Part shown: positions 24,164 through 32,190 of the stretch, in pieces
How the letters are laid out: the number at the start of each line of letters is the position of its first letter
How positions within the stretch are numbered: the stretch's first letter is position 1
Assembly: GCF_024585165.1 (NCBI RefSeq)
Contig: NZ_CP029008.1
Location: 4,030,001 to 4,094,000, forward strand
Direction of reading: 5' to 3'
Source: Bradyrhizobium sp. WBOS07
GTDB lineage: Bacteria > Pseudomonadota > Alphaproteobacteria > Rhizobiales > Xanthobacteraceae
Length of the DNA stretch: 64,000 nt
The notes under the pieces: model-generated
What the model was told of the DNA's origin: nothing
Database searches by the model: none
The model's input: only the letters and a program-made list of their open reading frames with translations
Made by a program: the position numbers and the translations under genes

Positions 24164-24918
24164 GCGTCGACCGCTCCAAGCTCGCGCCGCATCTGCGCGG
24201 CGAATTCGGGATAGGTCTCGGCGAGTTCGTCGAACACGCGGCCGCGGAGCAGGCCGAGCGTCGATCGATCGGGCAGCGGGGTCTGCCGCGGCTCGGCATC
24301 ATGGGCGAAGCGAAAGCCGGTCGCCTGCTTGATCTCGGCGAGACCGTGCCCGGGATGGACGCTCTCCAGGTCGAACCCAGGCCGGGTCTTGTCGAACCGA
24401 AACAGACCCTTGCCGGTCAGGAGGGCAACGGGACCGCCGCTCCGAAACACTCCCTCGGGGCTGACGCCGGGGGCACTGATGAAGTCCACATGCTCGACGA
24501 AGACGCGCGGCGTATGCTCCTCGCGAAAGAGGATGACCCGCGGCACGACGAAGTAGAGATAGGCCGACCCGAACGAGCCGGGCCAGCGCACGTTGGAGCG
24601 CGGATAATCGCCGGTGCCGACGAGGTTCACGTTGCCGAAGCCGTCGATCTGGCCCCCGCCGAGGAAGAACGCATCGATCCGGCCTTGACCCGCACAATCG
24701 AACAGCTCGGCCGAACCGTTGGTGAAGAAATTTTGCTCGACAGAACCGAGGATGGAGATGCGTGGACCGACGGCGCCGCCCGCCTCCTTCATGGCTCGCA
24801 GCAGCATCGCGCCGGCGGCAGGAATCGGAGAGGAGGCGCCTACGGCGACATGCCTGACCCCGTCCAGCAGCCGCGCGATCGTGCAAATCAGCAATTCGCG
24901 AGGGAGAACTTCGGCCAT
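24160..24918 (-). CDS. CoA-transferase, subunit B type
   Basis: A 252-residue protein beginning MAEVLPRELLICTIARLLDG, with SILGSVEQNFFTNGSAELFDC, FFLGGGQIDGFGNVNL and FVEHVDFISAPG, all typical of the beta subunits of type I CoA-transferases related to glutaconate CoA-transferase and IpdB-like proteins. The classic SENG catalytic Glu motif is not obvious, so some members may be hydrolases or lyases instead. It overlaps the gene for the other subunit upstream and the molybdoenzyme gene downstream (ATGA both times), indicating tight coupling. Confidence 0.82.
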   Translation of the reverse strand: MAEVLPRELLICTIARLLDGVRHVAVGASSPIPAAGAMLLRAMKEAGGAVGPRISILGSVEQNFFTNGSAELFDCAGQGRIDAFFLGGGQIDGFGNVNLVGTGDYPRSNVRWPGSFGSAYLYFVVPRVILFREEHTPRVFVEHVDFISAPGVSPEGVFRSGGPVALLTGKGLFRFDKTRPGFDLESVHPGHGLAEIKQATGFRFAHDAEPRQTPLPDRSTLGLLRGRVFDELAETYPEFAAQMRRELGAVDA

Positions 24919-25730
24919 CACGCGGGCTCCATCTGCGCCTGCGCCATATAGGCGGAGAAGCCGTCGGCCGTTCGCGCGGCCTTCGCGTAACGTGCGAGCT
25001 CCGCGCTGTCGGTGGGATACTCGCCCCACAGCCCGTAGGGCCACGCGCCCTTCGGCGCGCGCGCGATGGCCGTAACGTAGATTGCCGGCAGCACGCCGGC
25101 AGCGCTCATCTCATCGGCGAGCAGATTCTGCTCGACGATTCGCTCCACCGTGACGAGAACAATCTGCGAAGCGTAAGCCATGGCGGCAAGCTCGCGTCGA
25201 CGGCCGACCCAGACATTGCCGAAGCGATCAGCCATGGGCACGTGGAAGATCGTGACGTCCGGCTTGATGGCCGGGATCAGCACGATCGGATCGCCTCCAT
25301 CCGCCAGCGGATTATCAATCACGCGCCAATCGTCGCGATGGCGGAGCAGATCCGTTCCGATCAGCCCCCGCAGCGGCATGAACGGACTGCCCTTCTGCGC
25401 CGCCATCAGGCCGGCATGGATGGCAGGGCACGTCGCGTCCTTCAGTCGAACCGCGCCTTCCTTGACAGCCGCATTGAACCGGGGCGCTCCACCCGCCTCG
25501 CCCAGCGAGACGGCGCTGGTCTCCACCGTCCGGACCAGACCCGCGCCGACGAGCTGGTCGACCTGCAATCCGCCGGTTGGCACGCAGACGAGATCGAGAT
25601 TGCCCGCACCATGCTCGATGATGGGCCGCGTCATCGCCATGGAGACACCGGCGTAGTCGACCGGGAGCGCTACGCGCATCCCCGGCTCGATGTGCTTCGC
25701 CATTGCGCGAGGCTCGCTCAACACCATCAT
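24918..25730 (-). CDS. CoA-transferase, subunit A type
   Basis: About 270 residues with IEPGMRVALPVDYAGVSMAMTRPII at the start and PDVTIFHVPMADRFGNVWV later, typical of alpha subunits of type I CoA-transferases (GctA-like). With the next gene it would form the heteromeric enzyme that moves CoA onto a carboxylic acid. Start is ambiguous: ATG at 25730 directly abuts GGGAGG, while ATG 25727 or GTG 25724 have better spacing. It is the first gene of the eight-gene operon and starts inside the mirrored promoter unit described separately. Confidence 0.8.
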   Translation of the reverse strand: MMVLSEPRAMAKHIEPGMRVALPVDYAGVSMAMTRPIIEHGAGNLDLVCVPTGGLQVDQLVGAGLVRTVETSAVSLGEAGGAPRFNAAVKEGAVRLKDATCPAIHAGLMAAQKGSPFMPLRGLIGTDLLRHRDDWRVIDNPLADGGDPIVLIPAIKPDVTIFHVPMADRFGNVWVGRRRELAAMAYASQIVLVTVERIVEQNLLADEMSAAGVLPAIYVTAIARAPKGAWPYGLWGEYPTDSAELARYAKAARTADGFSAYMAQAQMEPA

Positions 25731-25801
25731 CCTCCCGTCTTGTTCTATATTGTAGAACGCTATTCCACGTTTATGTTGGCGGATCCCGACGACAGTGTCA
25801 A
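25731..25801 (-). promoter_or_regulatory. left arm of mirrored promoter-operator unit (CoA-transferase operon)
   Basis: Read on the minus strand: TTGACA (25801-25796), then CCAACATAA, then GGAATAG, a 17-base palindrome GTTCTACAATATAGAAC (25758-25742) and GGGAGG. From GGAATAG to GGGAGG (25766-25731) it matches the right arm at 33 of 36 bases. The palindrome is a good IclR-type operator. Confidence 0.75.
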
Positions 25802-25895
25802 TCTGACTTGGTCGGCGAGGCCTTTGTTTGAAGGGGATCCCACCTCCGCATCGACCGCAGCGGGGCGCCATTGCGCCGCGAGCGGTCGCCTCGAC

Positions 25896-25964
25896 TTGAC
25901 AAGACGGCGCGCTACGCCAACAATAATTGGAATAGTGTTCTACAATATAGAACAAGTTGGGAGG
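25896..25964 (+). promoter_or_regulatory. right arm of mirrored promoter-operator unit (polyamine-type ABC operon)
   Basis: TTGACA (25896-25901), CCAACAATAA, GGAATAG (25929-25935), the identical palindrome GTTCTACAATATAGAAC (25937-25953) and GGGAGG (25959-25964), six bases before the ATG at 25970. Placement just after the -10 region suggests repression or dual control by the IclR protein encoded at 30155. Confidence 0.75.
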
Positions 25965-25969
25965 AGAGA

Positions 25970-27124
25970 ATGGGTGAGCCCACGGCTCTGCGCGCAATGC
26001 GCTCCGGCGATGCGAACGTTGGAACGTCGCCGACCGGCCGCCTCCGTGACCGCGGCGCCATCGGATCGAGCATCGCCGTCCGCGACGCAGTGAAGACCTA
26101 CGGCAGCTTCCACGCGGTCGACCGCATCAGCATCGACATCGAGCCGGGCGAATTCATCACGCTGCTTGGCCCTTCCGGCAGCGGAAAGACGACGCTGCTG
26201 AACCTCGTGGCGGGCTTCCAGAGCCTCGACAGCGGCGAAATCCTCGTCGACGGCAAGCCTATCCACAACGTGCCGACGCACAAGCGCGGCTTCGGCATGG
26301 TGTTCCAGAGCTACGCGCTGTTTCCGAACATGACTGTCAGCCAGAACGTCGCGTTTCCACTTCGCATGGCGGGAGTCGACCGGGCGACCGCGGAGCGCCG
26401 CGTCGCCGAAACGCTGGAGATCATGCGGCTGACGGAGCATGCGGCGAAGTCTCCTTCGCAGATGTCGGGCGGGCAGCAGCAGCGCGTCGCGATCGCCCGC
26501 GCGATCGTCAGGAGGCCCAAGGTCGTGCTGATGGATGAACCCCTCAGCGCCCTTGACCGGCGTTTGCGCGAGCAGATCCAGATCGAGATCCGCGACCTTC
26601 ACCGGACCATCGGCAGCACGATCCTGTTCGTCACCCATGACCAGGGCGAAGCCCTGACGATGAGCGACCGCATCGCGGTGCTCAACGCCGGCAAGATCGT
26701 TCAAATCGGCCGCCCGCTGGACATCTATCGGCACCCGATCGATCGGTTCGTCGCCTCGTTCGTCGGCGAGAGCAATCTGATCGAGGCGGAAATTATGCAG
26801 AAGCGCGGCACGACACTGACGATGAAGAACCGTGCAGGATACGTGTTCAATGCCGAAAGCCGGGACACGATCGACGTCGGACGTGCAACGGTGCTCGTGC
26901 GTCCGGAACGTATCGCCGTGTCGAACGAGCCGACCGCGAACTCCACGCCCGTCAGCGTCACGTCTGCGATCTTCCTCGGCGAGATCCTGCGGATCGAGGC
27001 GCAAATGGAGGGTGGAGATCCGCTCCTAATCCGGTGCACCGACATGGCCGACCGGCCATTGCCGAACGTCGGGGACCGTCTGCACGTGAGCTGGGGCGCC
27101 GCGGACTGCTGGGTGCTTGCATGA
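25970..27124 (+). CDS. ABC transporter ATP-binding protein (PotA/FbpC type)
   Basis: A 384-residue ATPase with Walker A GPSGSGKTT, Q-loop VFQSYALF, signature MSGGQQQR, Walker B VLMDEPL and a C-terminal TOBE-like domain (about residues 280-384), as in spermidine/putrescine and ferric importers. The ATG follows GGGAGGAGAGA from the mirrored promoter unit. An N-terminal stretch of about 38 residues precedes the ATPase fold. The stop overlaps the ATG of the permease gene (ATGA). Confidence 0.9.
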   Translation: MGEPTALRAMRSGDANVGTSPTGRLRDRGAIGSSIAVRDAVKTYGSFHAVDRISIDIEPGEFITLLGPSGSGKTTLLNLVAGFQSLDSGEILVDGKPIHNVPTHKRGFGMVFQSYALFPNMTVSQNVAFPLRMAGVDRATAERRVAETLEIMRLTEHAAKSPSQMSGGQQQRVAIARAIVRRPKVVLMDEPLSALDRRLREQIQIEIRDLHRTIGSTILFVTHDQGEALTMSDRIAVLNAGKIVQIGRPLDIYRHPIDRFVASFVGESNLIEAEIMQKRGTTLTMKNRAGYVFNAESRDTIDVGRATVLVRPERIAVSNEPTANSTPVSVTSAIFLGEILRIEAQMEGGDPLLIRCTDMADRPLPNVGDRLHVSWGAADCWVLA

Positions 27125-28911
27125 CCTCGGCATCGATCGGCCTCCAGGCAGACCGTCCCGCGAATCTCGATCTCGTCAGGAGGTTGAAGGATCCGGCGCT
27201 GCTGCTCCTGCCTGCGCTCGCGTTTCTGGCCTTCATCTACCTCCTGCCCCTGATCGATCTCATCCGTATCAGCGTGAGCGGGCCATCTTGGACGTCCTAC
27301 TTCGAGCGAGTATTCGCGATACCGCTCTATTGGGATTCGCTCGTCCGCACGATGCAGATCTCGGTCACCGTTGCGTGCCTGTGCCTGCTGTTCGGATATC
27401 CGACGGCGCTGCTCATTCACCGCAGCCGTGGCATTACCCAGGCCCTGATCGCGACCGCGATCGTGCTACCCTATTTCATCGCCATCCTGATCCGGACCTA
27501 CGCCTGGATGGTCCTGCTCGGACGCAACGGGCCGGTCAACAAGATGCTGGTTTCGATCGGCATTTTGAGCGAGCCCGTGCAGCTGCTGTTCAATCGCGGC
27601 ACGGTGCTTCTCGGCATGACCGCCGTGCTTCTGCCGCTGATGGTGCTGACGATCTATTCCAGCGTGGCGCGGCTTGATCAAAGCCTGACCCGCGCGGCGC
27701 TGGCCAGCGGTGCCGGGCCCATTGCGGCGTTCTGGCGCGTGATGCTGCCACTGACCTTGCCCGGCATGGGCGCCGGCTTCCTGCTCGTCTTCGTCGCCGC
27801 GATCGGATTCTTCATTACGCCGACCCTGCTCGGCGGACCCGGCGACCAGATGTTTGCCATGCATATCACCCAACAGGCGGACTCGGTCACCTCGGAGGGA
27901 TTCCTGCAGGCCCTGGGCGTGGTGCTGTTGACGATCACATTGGCCGTGGTCGCGGTGGCCGGACGCTTTCTCGGATTCGAATTCATCTGGGGCGGCCGCA
28001 AGCTGACCGAAGCGACACCGACAACGACTAACCGCCGCGCCGCCGGTGTCAGCCGCCGCAGTCTCGGCGCCTCAGCTGCCGACGCGATCGGTTGGCCGCT
28101 TCTGAGACTGTTCGGGCGGCTGCCGGCGAGCTTCGGGACCTGGACGGTTCGCCTCATGGGCGGACTGGTCATTGCCATTCTCATCCTGCCGATCATCGTG
28201 GTGATGATCATTTCCTTCAGCAGCGCAAGCTATCTGACCTTCCCGCCGCCGGGCTTCTCGTTTCGCTGGTACGAGCAGTTCTTTTCCGATTCGAACTGGA
28301 TGCGGGCATTCTGGACGTCCCTGGTGGTCGCGACGATGTCGGCGGGAATCGCGATCGTGCTAGGCGCGTCGGCCGCCCTCGGCATCGTCAGGAGCAGCAT
28401 TCGCGGCAAATCCACCATCATGCTGCTGCTCGTAAGTCCGATCATCGTGCCTCCGGTCGTGCTCGGCCTGTCGCTCTACAGCCTGTTCCTGCGTTTCGAC
28501 CTGGTCGGCTCCGTCTTCGGCCTTGCCGCGGCGCATGCGATCGGCGGCCTTCCCCTCGTCGTGGTGATCCTGTCCGCATCGCTTCAAGGCGTCGATACCA
28601 GGCTCGAACAGGCCGCTGCCGTCCATGGCGCATCGTCCCTGACGGTGTTCCGCCTGGTGACGCTGCCGGCCATCATGCCGGGCCTGGCTGCCGCGACATT
28701 CTTCGCCTTCCTGCACTCGTTCGACGAACTGGTGCTGACGCTGTTCCTGTCCAGCGCGGAGCTGAAGACGCTCCCCCTCATGCTGTGGGGTGACGTCAAT
28801 TATCGGCTCAATCCGGTGCTGGCCGTGGTCTCGACGCTGGAGGTGCTGCTGGTGATCGCAGGGCTGGCCCTTGCACGACCGGTTCTCGCCACGTCGCGGA
28901 AGGCAACGTGA
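27121..28911 (+). CDS. fused double-domain ABC permease (PotB-PotC type)
   Basis: A 596-residue inner-membrane protein with two permease halves: residues about 20-290 (PotB-like, starting LLLPALAFLAFIYLLPLIDLIRIS, with ALASGAGPIAAFWRVMLPLTLPGM as coupling loop) and about 335-590 (PotC-like, with AAAVHGASSLTVFRLVTLPAIMPGL). Both EAA loops are intact, so one polypeptide may form the whole membrane channel. Such fusions occur among polyamine and iron-type importers. It lies between the ATPase and binding-protein genes of one operon. Confidence 0.88.
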   Translation: MTSASIGLQADRPANLDLVRRLKDPALLLLPALAFLAFIYLLPLIDLIRISVSGPSWTSYFERVFAIPLYWDSLVRTMQISVTVACLCLLFGYPTALLIHRSRGITQALIATAIVLPYFIAILIRTYAWMVLLGRNGPVNKMLVSIGILSEPVQLLFNRGTVLLGMTAVLLPLMVLTIYSSVARLDQSLTRAALASGAGPIAAFWRVMLPLTLPGMGAGFLLVFVAAIGFFITPTLLGGPGDQMFAMHITQQADSVTSEGFLQALGVVLLTITLAVVAVAGRFLGFEFIWGGRKLTEATPTTTNRRAAGVSRRSLGASAADAIGWPLLRLFGRLPASFGTWTVRLMGGLVIAILILPIIVVMIISFSSASYLTFPPPGFSFRWYEQFFSDSNWMRAFWTSLVVATMSAGIAIVLGASAALGIVRSSIRGKSTIMLLLVSPIIVPPVVLGLSLYSLFLRFDLVGSVFGLAAAHAIGGLPLVVVILSASLQGVDTRLEQAAAVHGASSLTVFRLVTLPAIMPGLAAATFFAFLHSFDELVLTLFLSSAELKTLPLMLWGDVNYRLNPVLAVVSTLEVLLVIAGLALARPVLATSRKAT

Positions 28912-28945
28912 CGAGAGATCAAGTTTCAACTGGAGGAAAGAGAAA

Positions 28946-30040
28946 ATGCTGGGAATGAAACGCTTGCGACTATCGGCTTCCGTGCTGGCCTCGACCCTGT
29001 TCGTCGCGATGGGGACGGGTCTGGCTCAAGCGCAGAGCAACGTCGTGATCATGCAGGACCCGGGCGGCGGTTATGGCGATGCATTGCGCAAGGTCATGTA
29101 CGACCCCTTCGAGAAAGAGACCGGCATCAAGGTGGTCACGGTCCAGGAGGCCCGCAGCGGCCCGCGCATCAAGGCCCAGGCCGAAGCCGGCAAGGCGCAA
29201 TGGGACCTGACCTTCATCTTCGACCAGGAGACCAAGCTGCTCGGCGATTGCTGCCTGGCTGACATCGACTATTCCAAGCTGTCCGACGCGGCGAAGCAGA
29301 CGCTGGCGGCAATGCCGGACAATCTGAAGCGCAAGAAGGGCGTGGCACTGCAGGTGATCGGCGTCGGCCTTGTCTACAACAAGGATAAGTACAAGGGCGA
29401 GAACGTCCCGACCAGCTGGGCCGACTTCTGGGATGTGAAGAAGTTTCCCGGCCGCCGCTGCATGCCCGCCTGGCCGCGTTTCGTGTTCGAAGCGGCGCTG
29501 ATGGCTGACGGCGTGGAGAAGAGCAAGCTCTACCCGATCGACATGGAGCGGGCGCTGAAGAAGATCAAGGAGATCAAGCCGCACATCGCCAAATGGTGGA
29601 CGACGTCCGCACAGCCGCCGCAGCTCCTGCTCGATGGCGAGGCCGACATGTGCATGGCCTACACCGGCTCGATGAGCAAGCTCGCCCTGGAGGGCGCCCC
29701 GATCGAGCTGACCTTCAATCAAGGCTTCATCTACTACGACTTCTTCTCGATCCCCAAGGGAGCGCCCAACTACGATAACGCGCTGAAGCTGCTGTCCTGG
29801 CGGCTCGAGCCCAAGCGCGCGGCGCAGCTCACCTCGACCTTCCCCGTCGCCCTTCCCTCCCAGGTCGTGTTCGAGGCCGCGACCGACAAGAAGCTCGCGC
29901 GCTACTGGGCCAACAACCCGGACAACGTCTCCAAGGCGATCGAATGGAGCCCGGATTATTGGGGCGCGGCTTCGCCGGCCGGAAAATCGACCAATGAAGA
30001 GTACGGGCAGGAGAAGCTGAACGCCTTGCTGGCGCAATAG
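28946..30040 (+). CDS. ABC substrate-binding protein (PotD/FbpA type)
   Basis: A 364-residue exported protein with a Sec signal (MLGMKRLRLSASVLASTLFV, cut near AQAQ) and a type II periplasmic binding fold beginning VVIMQDPGGGYGDALRKVMYDPFEKETGIKVV. The ATG at 28946 follows TGGAGGAAAG. Polyamine, thiamine and iron binders share this fold, but the operon is divergent from a catabolic operon and shares its operator, so an organic carbon source is more likely than iron. A strong terminator follows. Confidence 0.87.
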   Translation: MLGMKRLRLSASVLASTLFVAMGTGLAQAQSNVVIMQDPGGGYGDALRKVMYDPFEKETGIKVVTVQEARSGPRIKAQAEAGKAQWDLTFIFDQETKLLGDCCLADIDYSKLSDAAKQTLAAMPDNLKRKKGVALQVIGVGLVYNKDKYKGENVPTSWADFWDVKKFPGRRCMPAWPRFVFEAALMADGVEKSKLYPIDMERALKKIKEIKPHIAKWWTTSAQPPQLLLDGEADMCMAYTGSMSKLALEGAPIELTFNQGFIYYDFFSIPKGAPNYDNALKLLSWRLEPKRAAQLTSTFPVALPSQVVFEAATDKKLARYWANNPDNVSKAIEWSPDYWGAASPAGKSTNEEYGQEKLNALLAQ

Positions 30041-30047
30041 GCCGGCT

Positions 30048-30081
30048 GACCGGCCCCGATCCAAGGGGATCGGGGCCGGTC
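30048..30081. terminator. strong hairpin after the ABC operon
   Basis: A perfect 15-bp stem (30048-30062 with 30067-30081) around an AAGG loop, with core CCGGCCCCGATCC. It lies eight bases after the binding-protein stop and ahead of the IclR gene. Confidence 0.8.
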
Positions 30082-30154
30082 CCCACACGCCGGCTGTTGC
30101 GGATCGCGCGACCATGCTAGACGATGTGAAAGATCATTCTACTTTGGCTGGTGG

Positions 30155-30967
30155 ATGGATAAGGCTTTTACCAAGGGGCTGCGTCTCCTGGAAGCACTTG
30201 CGCTGAGCGAGCAGCCCCGCGGGGTCACGGACCTCGCGAGCGAGCTGAAGCTCACCAAGAGCAACGTGCATCGGCTGCTGATGACGTTGCAGTCCCAGGG
30301 CTATGTGCGCCAGATCCCTCCGCACAGCACCTACGAGCTCACGACCAAGATCTGGGCGCTCGGCAGCCACGTCATCCACCGGATGGATCTCATCAACGTC
30401 GCGCGACCGGCAATGACGAAGCTTGCCGAGATCACCGGCGAAACCATCCATCTGTCCGTGCTCGAGGACACCGACGTCGTCTACGTCGACAAGATCGAAA
30501 GCGCTCACCACATCCGCGCCCATACGAGCGTGGGGATGCGCGCGCCCGCCTTCACCATGGCGACAGGCAAGGCGATGCTCGCGCATATGCCTGATGACTA
30601 TCTGGAACGATTCCGCCCGCATCTCAGGCGTTACACCGAAACGACGCGAACGACGATGGAGGAGCTGAGGGAGGACATCGAGCTGGCGCGCGCGCAGGGC
30701 TATTCCTCCGTGCTGCACGGCGAGTGGCGCGAGGGCATCGCGGCCTGCGCTTGCGCGATCCTCGGCCGTTCCGGCGAACTCGTCGGAGCGATCGGCATGT
30801 CGGGCCCCGACAGCCGCATCAAGCGCAAGCAGATCAAGGAATATTCGGTCCACGTCATGGAGGCAGCCAGAACCATCGGGGCTGCGCTCGGCTATTCCAA
30901 TAGGTTGGCATACACCACAGCAAGAGGCGATTCTCCGCCTCCACATCAATCGCGACGCGCACCTTGA
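30155..30967 (+). CDS. IclR-family transcriptional regulator
   Basis: A 270-residue regulator with an N-terminal winged helix (GLRLLEALAL then GVTDLASELKLTKSNVHRLLMTL, residues about 8-55) and an IclR effector domain (VYVDKIESAHHIRAHTSVGMRAPAFTMATGKAML in the middle). The last 20 residues after GYSNR look like a non-family extension. It lies after the transporter operon terminator, so it has its own promoter. It is the natural candidate to bind the two identical GTTCTACAATATAGAAC palindromes between the divergent operons. Confidence 0.88.
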   Translation: MDKAFTKGLRLLEALALSEQPRGVTDLASELKLTKSNVHRLLMTLQSQGYVRQIPPHSTYELTTKIWALGSHVIHRMDLINVARPAMTKLAEITGETIHLSVLEDTDVVYVDKIESAHHIRAHTSVGMRAPAFTMATGKAMLAHMPDDYLERFRPHLRRYTETTRTTMEELREDIELARAQGYSSVLHGEWREGIAACACAILGRSGELVGAIGMSGPDSRIKRKQIKEYSVHVMEAARTIGAALGYSNRLAYTTARGDSPPPHQSRRAP

Positions 30968-31152
30968 TCTTGCCTGCCGCGACGTCTGCGGCAGTGCCGA
31001 CAGAGCCTCCGTACGACCATTGATGGACGCGCAGCGGCGCTGCGGGAACGATCCGTGCAGCGCGCCCACTTCGCCGCAAACGGACGGCAAAGTGGGTCAG
31101 TCACGTTGCAGATCCTGCGATCGGAATGGGACCATGCGGAGCCGCCATCATT
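30968..31152. other. short intergenic stretch between convergent genes, small hairpin
   Basis: Contains CTGCCGC-7 nt-GCGGCAG (30974-30994), a possible weak terminator just after the IclR stop. An antisense frame here reads protein-like for about 40 residues but no family was recognised. Confidence 0.4.
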
Positions 31153-32190
31153 TCAGTAGGCGCGTGCGAAGTCACCCTCCTGCTTGATGTCGGTGAAGGC
31201 CGGAAAGCGCGCCTTCCACGGCGTGCCCTTGGCCGTGGTCAGCTCGTTGAGACGTTCAAGCACGCCGAGGCCATCCTTGCGCAGGCTGGCCGAGACCGCC
31301 GCACGGTCCGGGAAATTCTTCAGGACGGCGTCGAGCCAGATGGTGCGGCCCGCCAGGAAGCCGTTCGCGCCCGCGGCATAGGAATAGTCGAGCACCCGCT
31401 CGAACTTTTCAGGCGCGGCGCCCCCTGACAGCAGCACCCAAGGAATGTTGCGGCCGCGACAGATGTCGCCGATCGCATCGAACTCCTTCTGCGCGACCTT
31501 GGCCTCCGCGCTGCCGTCGCGGGCGGGCAGGCTGCCCGCCGCGAGCGGGCTCTCCAGCTTGAGGAGATCGACGCCGTACTCCGGCTTGGCGAATTCGCGC
31601 ACGCTGTCGATGACGAGGCCGGGCAGCTTGCCCGGCGATTCCACGTAATCGGCGGTGTGATTGGCGCTGCCGAGGAACGGATAGACCAGCAGCTCCAGCA
31701 CGTAGGGGATGTCGTGGCGGGCGCAATCCTCGCCGATCTCGCGCACGAACTTCTTCTGATGCGCGTTCACCGCGGCATCGGCGTCCGGCCGGTACCAGGC
31801 CAACACCTTGACGGCGTCGCCGCCCATGGCGCGGATCTTCTCCACGCTCCAGTTGGTGATCGCGCGCGACTTGCGGCCGCCCGCGGTCTCCTCGACCCGG
31901 TGCTCCTCCAGCGTCATGATTAGGCCGCAGCGCGGCGGCAGCAGATCGATCGCGGCGGGCACCGCGAAATTCGGGTCGAACAGCATGGAGCTGCAATGCG
32001 GCGCGAGGTTCTCCACCAGAAGGCGCTTGGCCGCTGTGACGTCGGAATACTCGACCTGCTCCCGCGCAATGCCTTTTGCCTTGGCGATGGCATCGAACAG
32101 TGGCGGCCGCTGATCCAGCGCGACCATGCGAAAGTGGCCATCCGCGTCGGCAAGCCGTGCCAGGCCGCGGTTCTTTCCAATCGTTCTCAT
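31153..32190 (-). CDS. LacD/YihT-family class I aldolase
   Basis: A 345-residue TIM-barrel protein with MVALDQRPP at residues 22-30, LEEHRVEE, and the Schiff-base lysine K211 in VDLLKLESPLA, then PWVLLSGGAAPEKFERVL and GANGFLAGRTIW. This fits the tagatose-1,6-bisphosphate aldolase (LacD) and sulfofructose-1-phosphate aldolase (YihT) family. The ATG at 32190 overlaps the stop of the kinase gene (ATGA), so kinase and aldolase are coupled, as in a phosphorylate-then-cleave pathway. The kinase partner is YihV-like, which favours a YihT-like role, but the aldolase sequence alone does not decide the substrate. Confidence 0.82.
   Translation of the reverse strand: MRTIGKNRGLARLADADGHFRMVALDQRPPLFDAIAKAKGIAREQVEYSDVTAAKRLLVENLAPHCSSMLFDPNFAVPAAIDLLPPRCGLIMTLEEHRVEETAGGRKSRAITNWSVEKIRAMGGDAVKVLAWYRPDADAAVNAHQKKFVREIGEDCARHDIPYVLELLVYPFLGSANHTADYVESPGKLPGLVIDSVREFAKPEYGVDLLKLESPLAAGSLPARDGSAEAKVAQKEFDAIGDICRGRNIPWVLLSGGAAPEKFERVLDYSYAAGANGFLAGRTIWLDAVLKNFPDRAAVSASLRKDGLGVLERLNELTTAKGTPWKARFPAFTDIKQEGDFARAY

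Noticed and set aside
25742..25953. Insertion-sequence terminal inverted repeats
   Set aside because: The two identical palindromes look like an IS pair, but the 180 bases between have no transposase and each arm carries a promoter and ribosome site in the right place for a gene.
30855..31079. Antisense frame with a protein-like stretch (GTAADVAAGKIKVRVAIDVEA)
   Set aside because: It overlaps the end of the IclR gene, no family was recognised and there is no ribosome site; kept only as a note in the intergenic entry.
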